Assembly: GCA_964560135.1 (NCBI GenBank)
Contig: CAZLKN010000004.1
Location: 1 to 64,000, forward strand
Reading direction: 5' to 3'
DNA length: 64,000 nt
Origin: CAZLKN01 sp964560135
GTDB taxonomy: Bacteria; Actinomycetota; JAICYB01
Both the position numbers and the translations under genes were made by a program. Below the pieces are notes generated by a model. It was not told the origin of the DNA and ran no database searches. It worked only from the letters and a program-made list of their open reading frames with translations. This document shows, piece by piece, positions 16,740-25,663 of this stretch (positions within the stretch are counted from its first letter, which is position 1; each line of letters begins with the position of its first letter).

Positions 16740-18122
16740 GTGGACGTCCTGAACCTCATCGGCAAGGACTGGCTCCCGGGAGCCGGGACCATCGACGAGC
16801 TCGACCCGTCCACCGGGGGGCGGCTGCTGACCGCCCCGCGGTCCGGCCCCCGGGACGTGGAGGCCGCCGTCTCCGCATCCCGCGACGCCGCCGGCGGCTG
16901 GGCTTCCACGCCGGCCCCGGACCGCGGCGACGTGCTCCACCGGGCCGCCGCGCTCGTCGAACGCGATGCCGGACGCCTCACCGACCTCATGGTCGAGGAG
17001 GTCGGGAAACCGGTCCGGGAGGCCCGCGGCGAGGTGGCCCGGACCGCGGCGGTCCTGCGGTACTTCGCCGCCGACGGGCGCCGGTCGGGCGGCGACCTGC
17101 TCCCCTCGGACACCGGCGACGTCACCCTCACCATGCGCCAGCCCGTCGGCGTGGTGGGGCTCATCACGCCCTGGAACTTCCCGCTGGCGATCCCCGCCTG
17201 GAAGCTGGGGCCCGCGCTCGTCAGCGGCAACGCGGTCGTCCTCAAACCCGCCGAGGAGGCGGCCCGGATGGCCACCCTGCTGGCGTCGATCATGCTCGAG
17301 GCCGGACTCCCGGCCGGCGTGTTGAACGTGGTCTGCGGGGACGCGGAGGCCGGACGCGCCCTCGTGGAAGCGCCGGGTGTGGACGCGATCTCGTTCACCG
17401 GCTCGATGGAAGCGGGCGCCTCCGTGCGGCGGGCCGCCGCCGAACGCGGGATCCGCGTCCAGCTCGAGATGGGCGGGAAGAACGTCGCGATCGTCCTCGC
17501 CGACGCCGACCCCGCAGCCGCGGCCGCCGCGGTCGCCGGCGGAGCGTTCGGCTTCGCCGGGCAGAAGTGCACCGCGACCGGACTGGCCCTCGTGGAGCGC
17601 GCGGCCGCGAAGGCGTTCCTGCCCGCCCTCGAAGCCGCTGCGGCGGCGGTGACCGTCGGCCCGCCGGCGGAGGATTCCACGGCCTGCGGTCCGTTGATCC
17701 GGCCCGACGCCCTCGACCGCGCCGCGGGGTTCGGTGCCGCACGCCGCGCCGGCGACGGGTTCTACGCCGAACCCGCCCTGCGCCGCGATGTCACGCTGGA
17801 CGATCCGGCCAGCACCCAGGAGCTCTTCGCCCCCGTCCTTCCGGTCGCCGAGGTCGAAGATCTCCAGGAGGCGGTCGCGGTGGCCAACGCTCTGCCGACG
17901 GGGTTGTCCGCAGGCATCCACACCCGCGACGCCGGCGCGATCTGGCGGTTCCTGCGCAGCGTCGACGCGGGCACGCTCGCCGTGAACCGGCCCACCAGCG
18001 GCCTCGAGGTCCAGGCGCCGTTCGGTGGGCTGAAGGCCTCCGGATCCGAGCACAAGGAACAGGGACAGGGCGCCGTCGACTTCTACACCGAGACCAAGAC
18101 CGTGTATTGGACGATCGGGTGA
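16740..18122 (+). CDS. NAD(P)-dependent aldehyde dehydrogenase
   Basis: A 460-residue ALDH-superfamily enzyme. The catalytic set is intact: Asn in TPWNFPLAIP (about 145), Glu in LEMGGKN (about 245) and Cys in GFAGQKCTATG (about 280). SFTGSMEAG is the cofactor-binding turn and FGGLKASGSE the C-terminal motif. The overall pattern is closest to alpha-ketoglutaric-semialdehyde, glycolaldehyde or lactaldehyde-type dehydrogenases of sugar-acid clusters; substrate is not certain. GTG 16740 was chosen by alignment with the family N-terminus and AGAGGGTGA upstream; ATG 16722 in frame is possible. It is coupled to the next gene by a four-base overlap (GTGA) and is divergent from the rhamnose operon, so a role in oxidising a sugar-derived aldehyde is likely. 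Confidence 0.9.
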   Translation: MDVLNLIGKDWLPGAGTIDELDPSTGGRLLTAPRSGPRDVEAAVSASRDAAGGWASTPAPDRGDVLHRAAALVERDAGRLTDLMVEEVGKPVREARGEVARTAAVLRYFAADGRRSGGDLLPSDTGDVTLTMRQPVGVVGLITPWNFPLAIPAWKLGPALVSGNAVVLKPAEEAARMATLLASIMLEAGLPAGVLNVVCGDAEAGRALVEAPGVDAISFTGSMEAGASVRRAAAERGIRVQLEMGGKNVAIVLADADPAAAAAAVAGGAFGFAGQKCTATGLALVERAAAKAFLPALEAAAAAVTVGPPAEDSTACGPLIRPDALDRAAGFGAARRAGDGFYAEPALRRDVTLDDPASTQELFAPVLPVAEVEDLQEAVAVANALPTGLSAGIHTRDAGAIWRFLRSVDAGTLAVNRPTSGLEVQAPFGGLKASGSEHKEQGQGAVDFYTETKTVYWTIG

Positions 18123-19192
18123 CCGAACGCGTCAGAGCCGCCGTCGTCACCGCCCCCGGTGGCCGCCCGACGATCGAGACGGTCGACCTCGACGATCTGC
18201 GCGCCGACGAGGTGCTGGTCCGGGTCGCGGCCACCGGGATCTGCCACACCGACGTGGCGTGGGCATCGGGTGACCTGGGCCCCGACCTCTTCCCGGCCGT
18301 GCTCGGCCACGAGACCGCCGGGACCGTGGAAGCCGTCGGCTCGGGGGTCGGACGCGTCCGGCCCGGAGACCGTGTCGTGTTGGCGCTGACCCACAACTGC
18401 GGTCACTGCTTCGCCTGCGAGTCGGGCACCCCGATGCTGTGCACGAAGCGGATCCAGCGGGAAGGCCGGATCCGGCTCGACGGCACGGAGGTGATCCAGG
18501 GCTTCGGCACCGCCGGCCTGGCGGAGGCGTCGATCGTGCCCGAGGTGTCCGCCATCCGGATCCCCGACGGCGTGCCGATGGATGTCGCGGCGCTCGCGGG
18601 CTGCGCCGTGGCCACGGGGATCGGCGCCGCCGTCAACATCGCGCAGGTGCAGCCGGGGAGCACCGTCGCCGTCCTCGGCTGCGGGGGGATCGGCATGAGC
18701 ATCCTGATGGGAGCCAGGGTTTCGGGGGCCGAGTTGATCGTGGCCGCCGATCCGAACCCCGACCGGCGCGCGCGGGCCGAACTGTTCGGGGCCACCGACA
18801 CCGTCGAGTCCGACGCCGACGCGCTCCGCGCCTTCGCCCCCGAGGGCTTCGATTACGTGTTCGAGGCGGTGGGGCGCACCGAGGTGATGGAGATGGCCGT
18901 GCCGCTGGCCCGGCGCGGCGGCACCGTCGTCCTCATCGGGGTGCCGGCCCGCGGTGCCACCGCCAGCTTCGACGCCTTCGATCTCGTCACCGCCCAACGC
19001 AGGATCCTGGGTTGTCTCACCGGCAACCTGCGTCCCAACATCGACTTCGACGCCTACTTCCGGCTGTGGCGGCGGGGACTCCTGCCCCTCGACGAGCTCA
19101 CCTCCGCGACGATCCCCCTCGAGCAGGTCGCCGAGGGCTTCGCCGCATCCGATCGCGGCGACGGGCTCCGCACCGTCGTGACCATGGCCTGA
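18119..19192 (+). CDS. Zn-dependent alcohol dehydrogenase (class III-like MDR)
   Basis: A 357-residue medium-chain dehydrogenase. Catalytic zinc ligands are in GICHTDVAW and LGHETAG; the structural zinc site is the four-cysteine CGHCFACESGTPMLC. The NAD-binding motif is VLGCGGIGMS (about 185). Class III-like enzymes include formaldehyde/mycothiol-dependent and aryl or sugar alcohol dehydrogenases; the substrate here is unknown. The GTG start overlaps the aldehyde dehydrogenase stop by four bases, so the pair probably catalyses sequential oxidations. A close paralogue with the same cysteine pattern lies at 27036-28109. It converges with the FAD/Fe-S dehydrogenase gene two bases further on. Confidence 0.9.
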   Translation: MTERVRAAVVTAPGGRPTIETVDLDDLRADEVLVRVAATGICHTDVAWASGDLGPDLFPAVLGHETAGTVEAVGSGVGRVRPGDRVVLALTHNCGHCFACESGTPMLCTKRIQREGRIRLDGTEVIQGFGTAGLAEASIVPEVSAIRIPDGVPMDVAALAGCAVATGIGAAVNIAQVQPGSTVAVLGCGGIGMSILMGARVSGAELIVAADPNPDRRARAELFGATDTVESDADALRAFAPEGFDYVFEAVGRTEVMEMAVPLARRGGTVVLIGVPARGATASFDAFDLVTAQRRILGCLTGNLRPNIDFDAYFRLWRRGLLPLDELTSATIPLEQVAEGFAASDRGDGLRTVVTMA

Positions 19193-19194
19193 GA

Positions 19195-22008
19195 TCAGGC
19201 CTGGAGGCGGTCCCGCAGGAACTCGAGCGGGTGGACGGCCTCCCGGTGAGCGAGGTCGGCTACCTGGTGCCGGCAGGAGGTCCCCGTGGCGACCACGTCG
19301 GCGTCGGGGGCCGATCGCACGGCGGGGATGAGCACGCGTTCGGCCATCGCCACCGACAGCTCGTAGCGGTCGGCGCGGTAGCCGAACCCTCCGGCCATCC
19401 CGCAGCAGCCGGCGTCGAGCACCTCGACGTCGAGATCGGGGACGATGCGCAGCGCGGCCTCGGTCCCCGCCGTCCCCCAGAGCGCCTTCTGGTGGCAGTG
19501 GCCGTGGAGCAGCACCCGGCCCCCGCCCCGGAAGCTGAGCCGGTGCGCGAGCTCCGGGAGCAGGTCTTCGGCCGGACGGCACCGTTGCGCGATGTCGGAG
19601 ACATCCCCGATCAGGTGCGGCCAGTCGTCGGTGACCGCCGACAGGCAGGACGGCTCACAGAACAGGATCGTCGTCGGGGTGCGTCGCAGGACCGCGGCCG
19701 ACTTCCGGGCGGCCTCCCGGGCGCGGTCGATATAGCCCTCCGACAGCATCGTCCGGCCACAGCATCCCGCCTTCGCCAGTCCGAGCTGGATCCCGGCCGC
19801 GCCCAGGATGTCGCCGAGCGCCTCCCCGACCCGCGGCTCCTGGTAGGTGGTGAAGCAGTCGGGGTACAGGGCGACGTCGCCCCTCCCCTGCGGCAGTCGC
19901 CTGGTGAGCGGACGCGACGCCACCGACGGGAGCCTGCGCTCGGGGGCGATCCCGAGGATCCGTTTGAGCGTCTTCGACCCCATCGTGGCGTTCGTCAAGG
20001 GGGCCGCGAACGTCCCCGCAGCGAGCAGCGGACGCAGGCCCGCGATGACGCGCTGGATGCGGCTGGGCCCGTCGGTGCGCCGCACGAGATCGGCCCAGGC
20101 CGTCTTGAGGCGTGCCATGTCGACCCGGGCCGGACACTCGGTCTTACAGGCCTTGCACATCACGCAGGTGTCCATCACCTCGTGGGACTCGTCGGCCGAG
20201 AGATCCTCGAGTGAGAGGTCCCCGGAGACCACCGAGCGCAGCAGGTTCGCGCGGGCCCGGGTGGAGTGCTCCTCGAGTCCGGTCGCTGCGGCGGGAGGGC
20301 ACATCGTGCCGATGTCGCGCTTGCGGCACACCCCCGCGCCGAAGCAGCTCTCCACCGCGGTTGCGAAGTCACCGACGTCGTCGAAGGCGATCCGCACGTC
20401 GAGTTCGCGACGGCGATACGCGGGTCCGTAGCGGAGGCTCTCGGTGACCTTCGGTCCCTCCACGACCTTCCCGGGATTCAGGAGGTTGGTCGGATCGAAC
20501 GCGGCCTTCACGGCGCGCATCTGCGCGTACAGCTCGGAACCGAAGAGCCGCTCGTTGAAGTACGTGCGGGCCAGGCCGTCCCCGTGCTCACCGCAGAGGT
20601 CACCCTCCCAGGCCCGGACGAGGTCCACCACGTCGCCCATCATCGACTCGATGCGGATCAGGTCCCGCTGGTCGGTGAGGTCGAGGAACGGTCGGACGTG
20701 CAGCAGGCCCGTGGAGGCATGGCCGTACCAGACCACCTGCATCTCGTGGCGGGCGAACAGCGCATCGAGCTCCCGCGCGTACCCGGGGAGACGGTCGACC
20801 GCGACGATGGTGTCCTCCACGAACGCCTGCGGCAGGCGCGGGCCCGACGCGACCGACGACAGCGCCCCGACCCCCGCCTCACGGCAGGACCACATCGCGG
20901 CGCAGTCCAGCGGCTCGATGTATCTGGCCGCCTGCCGCACACCCGTCGTGCCGCGCAGCACCCGGTCCATCCGGTCGAACCCCGCCGTCGCCTCGGTGAG
21001 GCCGTCGCCCTGGTACTCCACGAACAGCAGTGCTCCGGCGTCCGGGTCCACCCCGACGACCTTGGCGGCGAGCAGCGGGTCGGCCCGGGCCCAGTCGAGC
21101 ATCGACTTGGACACGAGCTCCACGGCGCAGGGGTCGGTCTGCACGAGCTCCGGCACGGCGGCGACGGCGGCGTGCAGGTCGTCGAAGCCCACGACGGCCA
21201 GCACCCGGACGGCCGGCAGCGGATCGAGCTCGACCTCCACGGCGGTCATCATCGCCAGTGTCCCGTCCGAGCCGGCGAGGACCTTTGCGAGGTCCGGTCG
21301 TTCGGAGCACAGATGCTCGAGTTGGTACCCGGAGCACCGCCGGGCGAGATCCCGGAAGGAGGGACCGAGCAGCGGCGTCGCGGCGGCGCGCACCGCCTCC
21401 AGCGAGGAGGCGAGGTCGCCGGGCGCCCCGGCCGCGGCCAGCGTCGAGTCGGCGGAACCCTCGAACCGGACGGAGCGTCCGTCCGGAAGGATCGCATCGA
21501 CCGCGTGGACGTGGTCCACCGACGCGCCGTAGACGATCGAGTGCGTTCCACCCGCGTTGGTGGCGACCATCCCTCCGATGGTGCACTGCCGCTTGGTGGC
21601 CGGATCCGGGCCGAACTCGAGTCCGTGCTTGCGGGCTTCCGCGTTCAGCCGCCACCACGTGACGCCGGGCTCCACCCGTGCCAGGCGGCGCTCGGGGTCG
21701 ATCCAATGGATCTGCCGGAGGTGGCTGCAGTCGAGCGCCAGGCCGTCCCCGACGCACTGGCCCGACAGCGACGTGCCCGCTCCCCGGGCGGTGATGGGAA
21801 CCTCCAGCTCCCGGCAGACCTCGATCGCTGCGTGGACGTCCTCGTCGGTCTCCGGGACCAGGACCGCCGAGGGCAGGATCTTGAAGGGGGATGCGTCCGT
21901 CGCGTAGAGCTGGCGTCCGATCCGGTCGGTCAGAAGCCGGCCGCGGATCCGGCCCCGGAAGGCCGCCTCCAGCTCCGCGACCCGGCCGGAGGCGGCGACC
22001 TGAGCCAT
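19195..22008 (-). CDS. FAD- and Fe-S-containing 2-hydroxyacid dehydrogenase (YdiJ / D-lactate dehydrogenase type)
   Basis: A 937-residue fusion: FAD-binding (PCMH) domain (about 40-270; ARGAGTSLSGQCVGDG, TIGGMVATNAGG), FAD-oxidase C-terminal domain (about 280-540; GEHGDGLARTYF), a ferredoxin-like region with cysteine clusters CFGAGVCRKRD and CVMCKACKTECP (about 590-680), and a cysteine-rich domain with two CCG motifs (CCGRTMLSEG about 749, CCGMAGGFGY about 870). Such proteins oxidise D-lactate, D-2-hydroxyglutarate or related acids and pass electrons to the respiratory chain. Start ATG 22008 is five bases after the FAH gene; the longer open frame upstream mirrors that gene. In this cluster D-lactate or a sugar-derived 2-hydroxyacid is a plausible substrate. 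Confidence 0.88.
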   Translation of the reverse strand: MAQVAASGRVAELEAAFRGRIRGRLLTDRIGRQLYATDASPFKILPSAVLVPETDEDVHAAIEVCRELEVPITARGAGTSLSGQCVGDGLALDCSHLRQIHWIDPERRLARVEPGVTWWRLNAEARKHGLEFGPDPATKRQCTIGGMVATNAGGTHSIVYGASVDHVHAVDAILPDGRSVRFEGSADSTLAAAGAPGDLASSLEAVRAAATPLLGPSFRDLARRCSGYQLEHLCSERPDLAKVLAGSDGTLAMMTAVEVELDPLPAVRVLAVVGFDDLHAAVAAVPELVQTDPCAVELVSKSMLDWARADPLLAAKVVGVDPDAGALLFVEYQGDGLTEATAGFDRMDRVLRGTTGVRQAARYIEPLDCAAMWSCREAGVGALSSVASGPRLPQAFVEDTIVAVDRLPGYARELDALFARHEMQVVWYGHASTGLLHVRPFLDLTDQRDLIRIESMMGDVVDLVRAWEGDLCGEHGDGLARTYFNERLFGSELYAQMRAVKAAFDPTNLLNPGKVVEGPKVTESLRYGPAYRRRELDVRIAFDDVGDFATAVESCFGAGVCRKRDIGTMCPPAAATGLEEHSTRARANLLRSVVSGDLSLEDLSADESHEVMDTCVMCKACKTECPARVDMARLKTAWADLVRRTDGPSRIQRVIAGLRPLLAAGTFAAPLTNATMGSKTLKRILGIAPERRLPSVASRPLTRRLPQGRGDVALYPDCFTTYQEPRVGEALGDILGAAGIQLGLAKAGCCGRTMLSEGYIDRAREAARKSAAVLRRTPTTILFCEPSCLSAVTDDWPHLIGDVSDIAQRCRPAEDLLPELAHRLSFRGGGRVLLHGHCHQKALWGTAGTEAALRIVPDLDVEVLDAGCCGMAGGFGYRADRYELSVAMAERVLIPAVRSAPDADVVATGTSCRHQVADLAHREAVHPLEFLRDRLQA

Positions 22009-22013
22009 GCCCC

Positions 22014-22802
22014 TCAGCGAGCCTGGACCGGGTTCGACAGCGACCCGATGCCGTCGATCTCGACCCGTGTGACGTCCCCGGGCCGCAGGAATACCTGGGG
22101 CGTACGGGCGAATCCCACCCCCGGGGGCGTGCCGGTGGCGATCACGTCGCCGGGCTCGAGCGTGATGCCCTGGGAGATGAAACTGATCAGCTCCGCCGCC
22201 GAGAAGATCATCTGCTTCGTCGACGAATCCTGAAGCAATTCGTCGTTGACATAGCAGCGGATCCCCAGCGTCTGGGGGTCCGGGATCTCGTCGGTCGTCA
22301 CGATCCAGGGACCGATGGGGCAGAACGTGTCGAGGGTCTTTCCGCGGACCCACTGCTTGTCGGCGAACTGGAGGTCCCTCGCGGACACGTCGTTGAGACA
22401 GGTGTAGCCGAGAACGTGGTCGAGCGCATCGTCCACGGAGACTGCGGTGGCCGTCCTGCCGATCACTACGCCCAACTCCGCCTCGTAGTCGACCTGAGCG
22501 GTGATCGGCGGGATGCGGACGGCCTGGCCCGGGCCGACGACGGTGTTCGCGAACTTCGAGAACAGGATCGGGGTCTCGGGGATCGGCATCCCCGATTCCT
22601 CCGCGTGGTCGCGGTAGTTGAGGCCGGCGCACACGATCTTGCCGGGCCGGGCGACGGGTGCCAGCAGATGCACCTCGCTGAGTGGGATGACGTCGCCGGA
22701 TGCCTCGAGGTCGAACAAGGAAGTCCCGGCGTCACGGAGGCCGTCGGAGCTGACGATGCCGACGCGGACCTCACCGTCGCGGTCGTAGCTGGCGAGCTTC
22801 AG
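22014..22802 (-). CDS. Fumarylacetoacetate hydrolase family protein
   Basis: A 262-residue FAH-fold enzyme; relatives are 2,4-diketo-3-deoxy-sugar-acid hydrolases, acylpyruvases and oxaloacetate decarboxylases. Metal ligands are in DYEAELGVVIG and NDVSARDLQ; the conserved GKTLDTFCPIGPW and ATGTPPGVGFAR are intact. The natural N-terminus by family comparison is KLASYDRDGEVRVGIV, which begins at a CTG codon (22802) with GGAGG six bases upstream. The nearest standard start is a TTG at 22718, which would remove 28 residues and has no good ribosome site. It is followed by the FAD/Fe-S dehydrogenase after five bases. In deoxysugar pathways this family makes pyruvate plus lactate, fitting the neighbouring dehydrogenase. 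Substrate not proven. Confidence 0.85.
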   Translation of the reverse strand: MKLASYDRDGEVRVGIVSSDGLRDAGTSLFDLEASGDVIPLSEVHLLAPVARPGKIVCAGLNYRDHAEESGMPIPETPILFSKFANTVVGPGQAVRIPPITAQVDYEAELGVVIGRTATAVSVDDALDHVLGYTCLNDVSARDLQFADKQWVRGKTLDTFCPIGPWIVTTDEIPDPQTLGIRCYVNDELLQDSSTKQMIFSAAELISFISQGITLEPGDVIATGTPPGVGFARTPQVFLRPGDVTRVEIDGIGSLSNPVQAR

Positions 22803-22995
22803 GGGGTACCTCCTCTTTCACACATTTTTCACACGTTCACAACGACAACGGGCCACACCTGATCCCGCGCTTGAAGGACACTTATAACACAACCCGCCAA
22901 TGCGGACCGCCATGGTTCGTACCTTGCCATCCGGTGGGCCCACCCCACAAGGTTGGGACCCGGAAGAGCATCCCGGTGAGAGAGGACGATCGGAC
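22803..22995. promoter_or_regulatory. Divergent region with phased TTTCACAC repeats
   Basis: This 193-base gap separates the FAH gene (leftward) from the GH1 gene (rightward). Three near-direct repeats occur close to the FAH start: TTTCACACA (22816-22824), TTTCACACG (22827-22835) and TTCACAACG (22836-22844), spaced about one helical turn. An AT-rich patch CTTATAACAC at 22879-22888 is a -10 candidate. An eight-codon open frame on the minus strand (22825-22799) ends over the FAH start codon. Confidence 0.4.
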
Positions 22996-24327
22996 ATGCG
23001 GCGATTTCCCGACGGGTTCAGCTGGGGGTGCGCCACGGCCTCCTACCAGATCGAAGGGTCACCGCTGGCCGACGGCGCGGGGCCGTCGATCTGGCATCGG
23101 TTCAGCCACACACCCGGAACGATCCAGGACGGCGACACCGGCGACGTCGCCTGCGACCACTACCGCCGGTGGGCCGACGACGTGGCCCTGATGCGGGATC
23201 TCGGCCTCACCGCCTACCGCTTCTCGATCGCCTGGCCGCGGGTGGTTCCCGGCGGGCGCGGGCCGGTGAACGAAGCCGGGCTCGACTTCTACGACCGCCT
23301 CGTCGACGCTCTGGTGGAAGCGGGGATCGAGCCCGTCCCGACCCTCTATCACTGGGATCTGCCGGCGGCACTGCAGGACGAGGGAGGGTGGGCGAACCGG
23401 GCCACCGCCGAGGCTTTCGGAGGATACGCAGCAGCCGTGTTCGACCGCCTCGGCGACCGGGTCCGGACCTGGATCACCCTCAACGAACCATTCGTGTCGG
23501 CCTGGGCCGGCCACGTCCTGGGGGTCCATGCACCGGGGATCCGCGACCTGTGGGCCGGCACCCGGGCCGCGCATCACCTGCTCCTGGCACACGCCCGTGC
23601 GGTGGAGGCCTACCGGGCCGGCCACGGCGGGCGGATCGGGATCACCGTCAACATGAACGTCGTCCACCCCGAAACGGACGGCGACGAGGACCGGGCTGCG
23701 GCGCTGCGCACGGATGCGCTCAACAACCGGCTGTTCTCCGACGCGATCTACCTCGGGTCCTACCCCGAGGAGCTCGAACCCGCGCTGCGCGACGCCTGGT
23801 TCCCGGTGGCCGACGGCGATCTCGAGGCGATCTCGGCTCCCATCGACTTCATCGGGCTCAACTCCTACTTTCGCACCGTCGTCGTTCACGAACCCGGTGC
23901 GGGTCTCCTGGACGCGAAGACCGTCCGCCGGGACGGGCCCCACACGCAGATGGGCTGGGAGATCCATCCCGAGGGCCTGGGCGAGCTCCTCGACATGATC
24001 CATGAGCGCTACGGCGAACCCGATGTGTACATCACCGAGAACGGAGCCGCCTTCGCGGACGTCCCCGACGCCGACGGATACGTCGACGACCCCGAGCGTG
24101 AGGACTACCTGCGCCGGCACTTCGAGGTCGCACACGACGCGATCGCGCGGGGCGTGAAGCTCCGCGGCTACTTCGTCTGGACCCTCTACGACAACTTCGA
24201 GTGGGCCTTCGGATCCTCGAAGCGGTTCGGGATCGTCCGGGTCGACCACGACACCCAGCGACGGACCATCAAGCGCAGCGGGCACTGGTACCGGACGGTC
24301 ATCGAGGCCAACGGCCTGGAGACCTGA
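22996..24327 (+). CDS. GH1 beta-glucosidase
   Basis: A 443-residue cytoplasmic family 1 glycosidase. Acid/base Glu is in WITLNEPFVSAWAG (about 165), nucleophile Glu in DVYITENGAAF (about 350), and the N-terminal signature FSWGCATASYQIEG is intact; YFVWTLYDNFEWAFG near the C-terminus is the typical aglycone-side loop. Members hydrolyse beta-glucosides, beta-galactosides or beta-fucosides, so gluco-specificity is the default call only. ATG 22996 is preceded by GAGAGAGGA at nine bases. It converges with an MFS gene; a hairpin lies between them. It is probably expressed from its own promoter in the 22.8-23.0 kb gap. Confidence 0.93.
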   Translation: MRRFPDGFSWGCATASYQIEGSPLADGAGPSIWHRFSHTPGTIQDGDTGDVACDHYRRWADDVALMRDLGLTAYRFSIAWPRVVPGGRGPVNEAGLDFYDRLVDALVEAGIEPVPTLYHWDLPAALQDEGGWANRATAEAFGGYAAAVFDRLGDRVRTWITLNEPFVSAWAGHVLGVHAPGIRDLWAGTRAAHHLLLAHARAVEAYRAGHGGRIGITVNMNVVHPETDGDEDRAAALRTDALNNRLFSDAIYLGSYPEELEPALRDAWFPVADGDLEAISAPIDFIGLNSYFRTVVVHEPGAGLLDAKTVRRDGPHTQMGWEIHPEGLGELLDMIHERYGEPDVYITENGAAFADVPDADGYVDDPEREDYLRRHFEVAHDAIARGVKLRGYFVWTLYDNFEWAFGSSKRFGIVRVDHDTQRRTIKRSGHWYRTVIEANGLET

Positions 24328-24351
24328 AGCGGTCAGACCGTCTGCGTCTCC
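24318..24351. terminator. Possible bidirectional hairpin between convergent genes
   Basis: GGAGAC (24318-24323) pairs with GTCTCC (24346-24351), with a second palindrome CGGTCAGACCG (24330-24340) inside. It overlaps the stop of the GH1 gene and the end of the MFS gene. There is no T-rich tail, so it is a weak terminator candidate. Confidence 0.35.
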
Positions 24352-25619
24352 TGGTAGGGCACGATCCGGCCGGCAGCCGTCCGGGCCGCCACCCAGAGGA
24401 ACGCGGCGACGAACACCGCGTAGCCGGCCACCAGCGACACCGTGGTCTGGACCCCGAGGGCGTCGGCGAGCCACCCCAGCCCGACGCCGCCGACGGGCCC
24501 GAGGCCCACCGCGCACAGGAACCAGAGGCCGACCACACGTGCGCGCAGCGACGCGGGTGCATCCATTTGAATGACCGTCCGCGACGTCACCAGCAGCATC
24601 AGCTGCCCGGCCCCCAGCCCCACGCAGCCGGCCATCGCCAGGGGAAGGCCTCCACCGGCGGCAGCCAGCAGCACGACCCCCGCGGCGACCGACCACGCCC
24701 CGGCGATGATGATCGTCCGGCGCGCCACCCGTATCGACAGGTACCCCATCGTGAGTGCCCCCGTGAGCGACCCCGCCCCAACGGCGCCCATGAGCTTGCC
24801 GTAGGCGCCGGCGTTCCCGGCGAGGACGGTCGCCGCGTAGGCGGGCAGGATCGCGGGGAGTCCGAAGGCGACCAGCGCGATCGCCGCACACGTCGGCAGC
24901 AGCCGCTTGGCGCGCTGCGACACGCGGGCGAACCGGTACAGCTCGACGGTGGCTCGCCGGAACCCGGGGAACGGCTCGGGGACGACCATCCGCGGCCGCG
25001 TGAGCATCAGCGCGCCGATGACCGCCAGGTAGGACACCGCATTGATCGCGAACGCCGTCGCGGCGTCGGCGAGGCCGAGGATGATCGCGCCGATCGGGGG
25101 GCCGAGGGTGGCGGCGAGGTGGAAGGCCACCGAGTTGAGGGAGAAGCCGACGAGCGCCCGCTCCGGGGGAACGATGTCGGAGACGTAGGACAGCCACGCC
25201 GGACCGACGAACGCCCCGCCGACCCCGAGCGCGGCGGTGAAACCGATCAGCACGACGGGTGTGACCACCCCGGACCACACGAGGACGGCGAACGCCACCG
25301 CCAGCACCATCATCGCGGTCTGGACCCACAGCAGGTAGCTGCGCCGGTCGCGGTGGTCCGCCAGGAGGCCGGCCGGGAGCGTGAAGGTGACGATCGGGAC
25401 GAACTGGGCAACGACCAGGAGACCCACCATCGCCGAGGATCCGGTGATCTCGTACAGGAGCCAGGAGGTGACGGCGACATGGATCCACTTCCCGACGGCA
25501 CTCAGGAACGTGCCGCCGAGCAACACCCCGAACCCGCCGGTGCGTAGCAGGTCCGCGACGCCGCGGACGTGGCCCGCAGCAACATCGGGGGTGCGCTGGG
25601 TCTCCGCCGTCCGGCTCAT
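24333..25619 (-). CDS. Major facilitator superfamily transporter (EntS/MFS_3 type)
   Basis: A 428-residue membrane protein with about 12 hydrophobic segments, starting at FGVLLGGTFLSAVGKWI. The loop between helices 2 and 3 carries the MFS motif A region (AGLLADHRDRRSYL). The family (MFS_3) contains proton-driven exporters for siderophores, drugs and small metabolites; the cargo here is unknown. ATG 25619 has GGAAGG seven bases upstream; the frame is open for 90 codons before it, but this part is Arg/Pro-rich shadow. It is the last gene of a minus-strand run after the GH4 enzyme (44 bases apart), so it might export an excess sugar or sugar product, which is only inference. Confidence 0.86.
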   Translation of the reverse strand: MSRTAETQRTPDVAAGHVRGVADLLRTGGFGVLLGGTFLSAVGKWIHVAVTSWLLYEITGSSAMVGLLVVAQFVPIVTFTLPAGLLADHRDRRSYLLWVQTAMMVLAVAFAVLVWSGVVTPVVLIGFTAALGVGGAFVGPAWLSYVSDIVPPERALVGFSLNSVAFHLAATLGPPIGAIILGLADAATAFAINAVSYLAVIGALMLTRPRMVVPEPFPGFRRATVELYRFARVSQRAKRLLPTCAAIALVAFGLPAILPAYAATVLAGNAGAYGKLMGAVGAGSLTGALTMGYLSIRVARRTIIIAGAWSVAAGVVLLAAAGGGLPLAMAGCVGLGAGQLMLLVTSRTVIQMDAPASLRARVVGLWFLCAVGLGPVGGVGLGWLADALGVQTTVSLVAGYAVFVAAFLWVAARTAAGRIVPYQETQTV

Positions 25620-25663
25620 GAACCGCCCTTCCAGAGGGACCCGTGCCGGGCACCTCAAATCGC

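Noticed and set aside
16602..18053. N-terminal extension of the cupin gene up to 18053
   Set aside because: The extension is antisense to the aldehyde dehydrogenase and has no family similarity; TTG 16601 has a ribosome site.
20266..22233. Long plus-strand frame opposite the FAD/Fe-S dehydrogenase
   Set aside because: Antisense shadow; the minus strand shows intact FAD, 4Fe-4S and CCG motifs.
22009..22632. N-terminal extension of the FAD/Fe-S dehydrogenase to 22632
   Set aside because: This part reads the FAH gene in another frame; ATG 22008 fits the family start.
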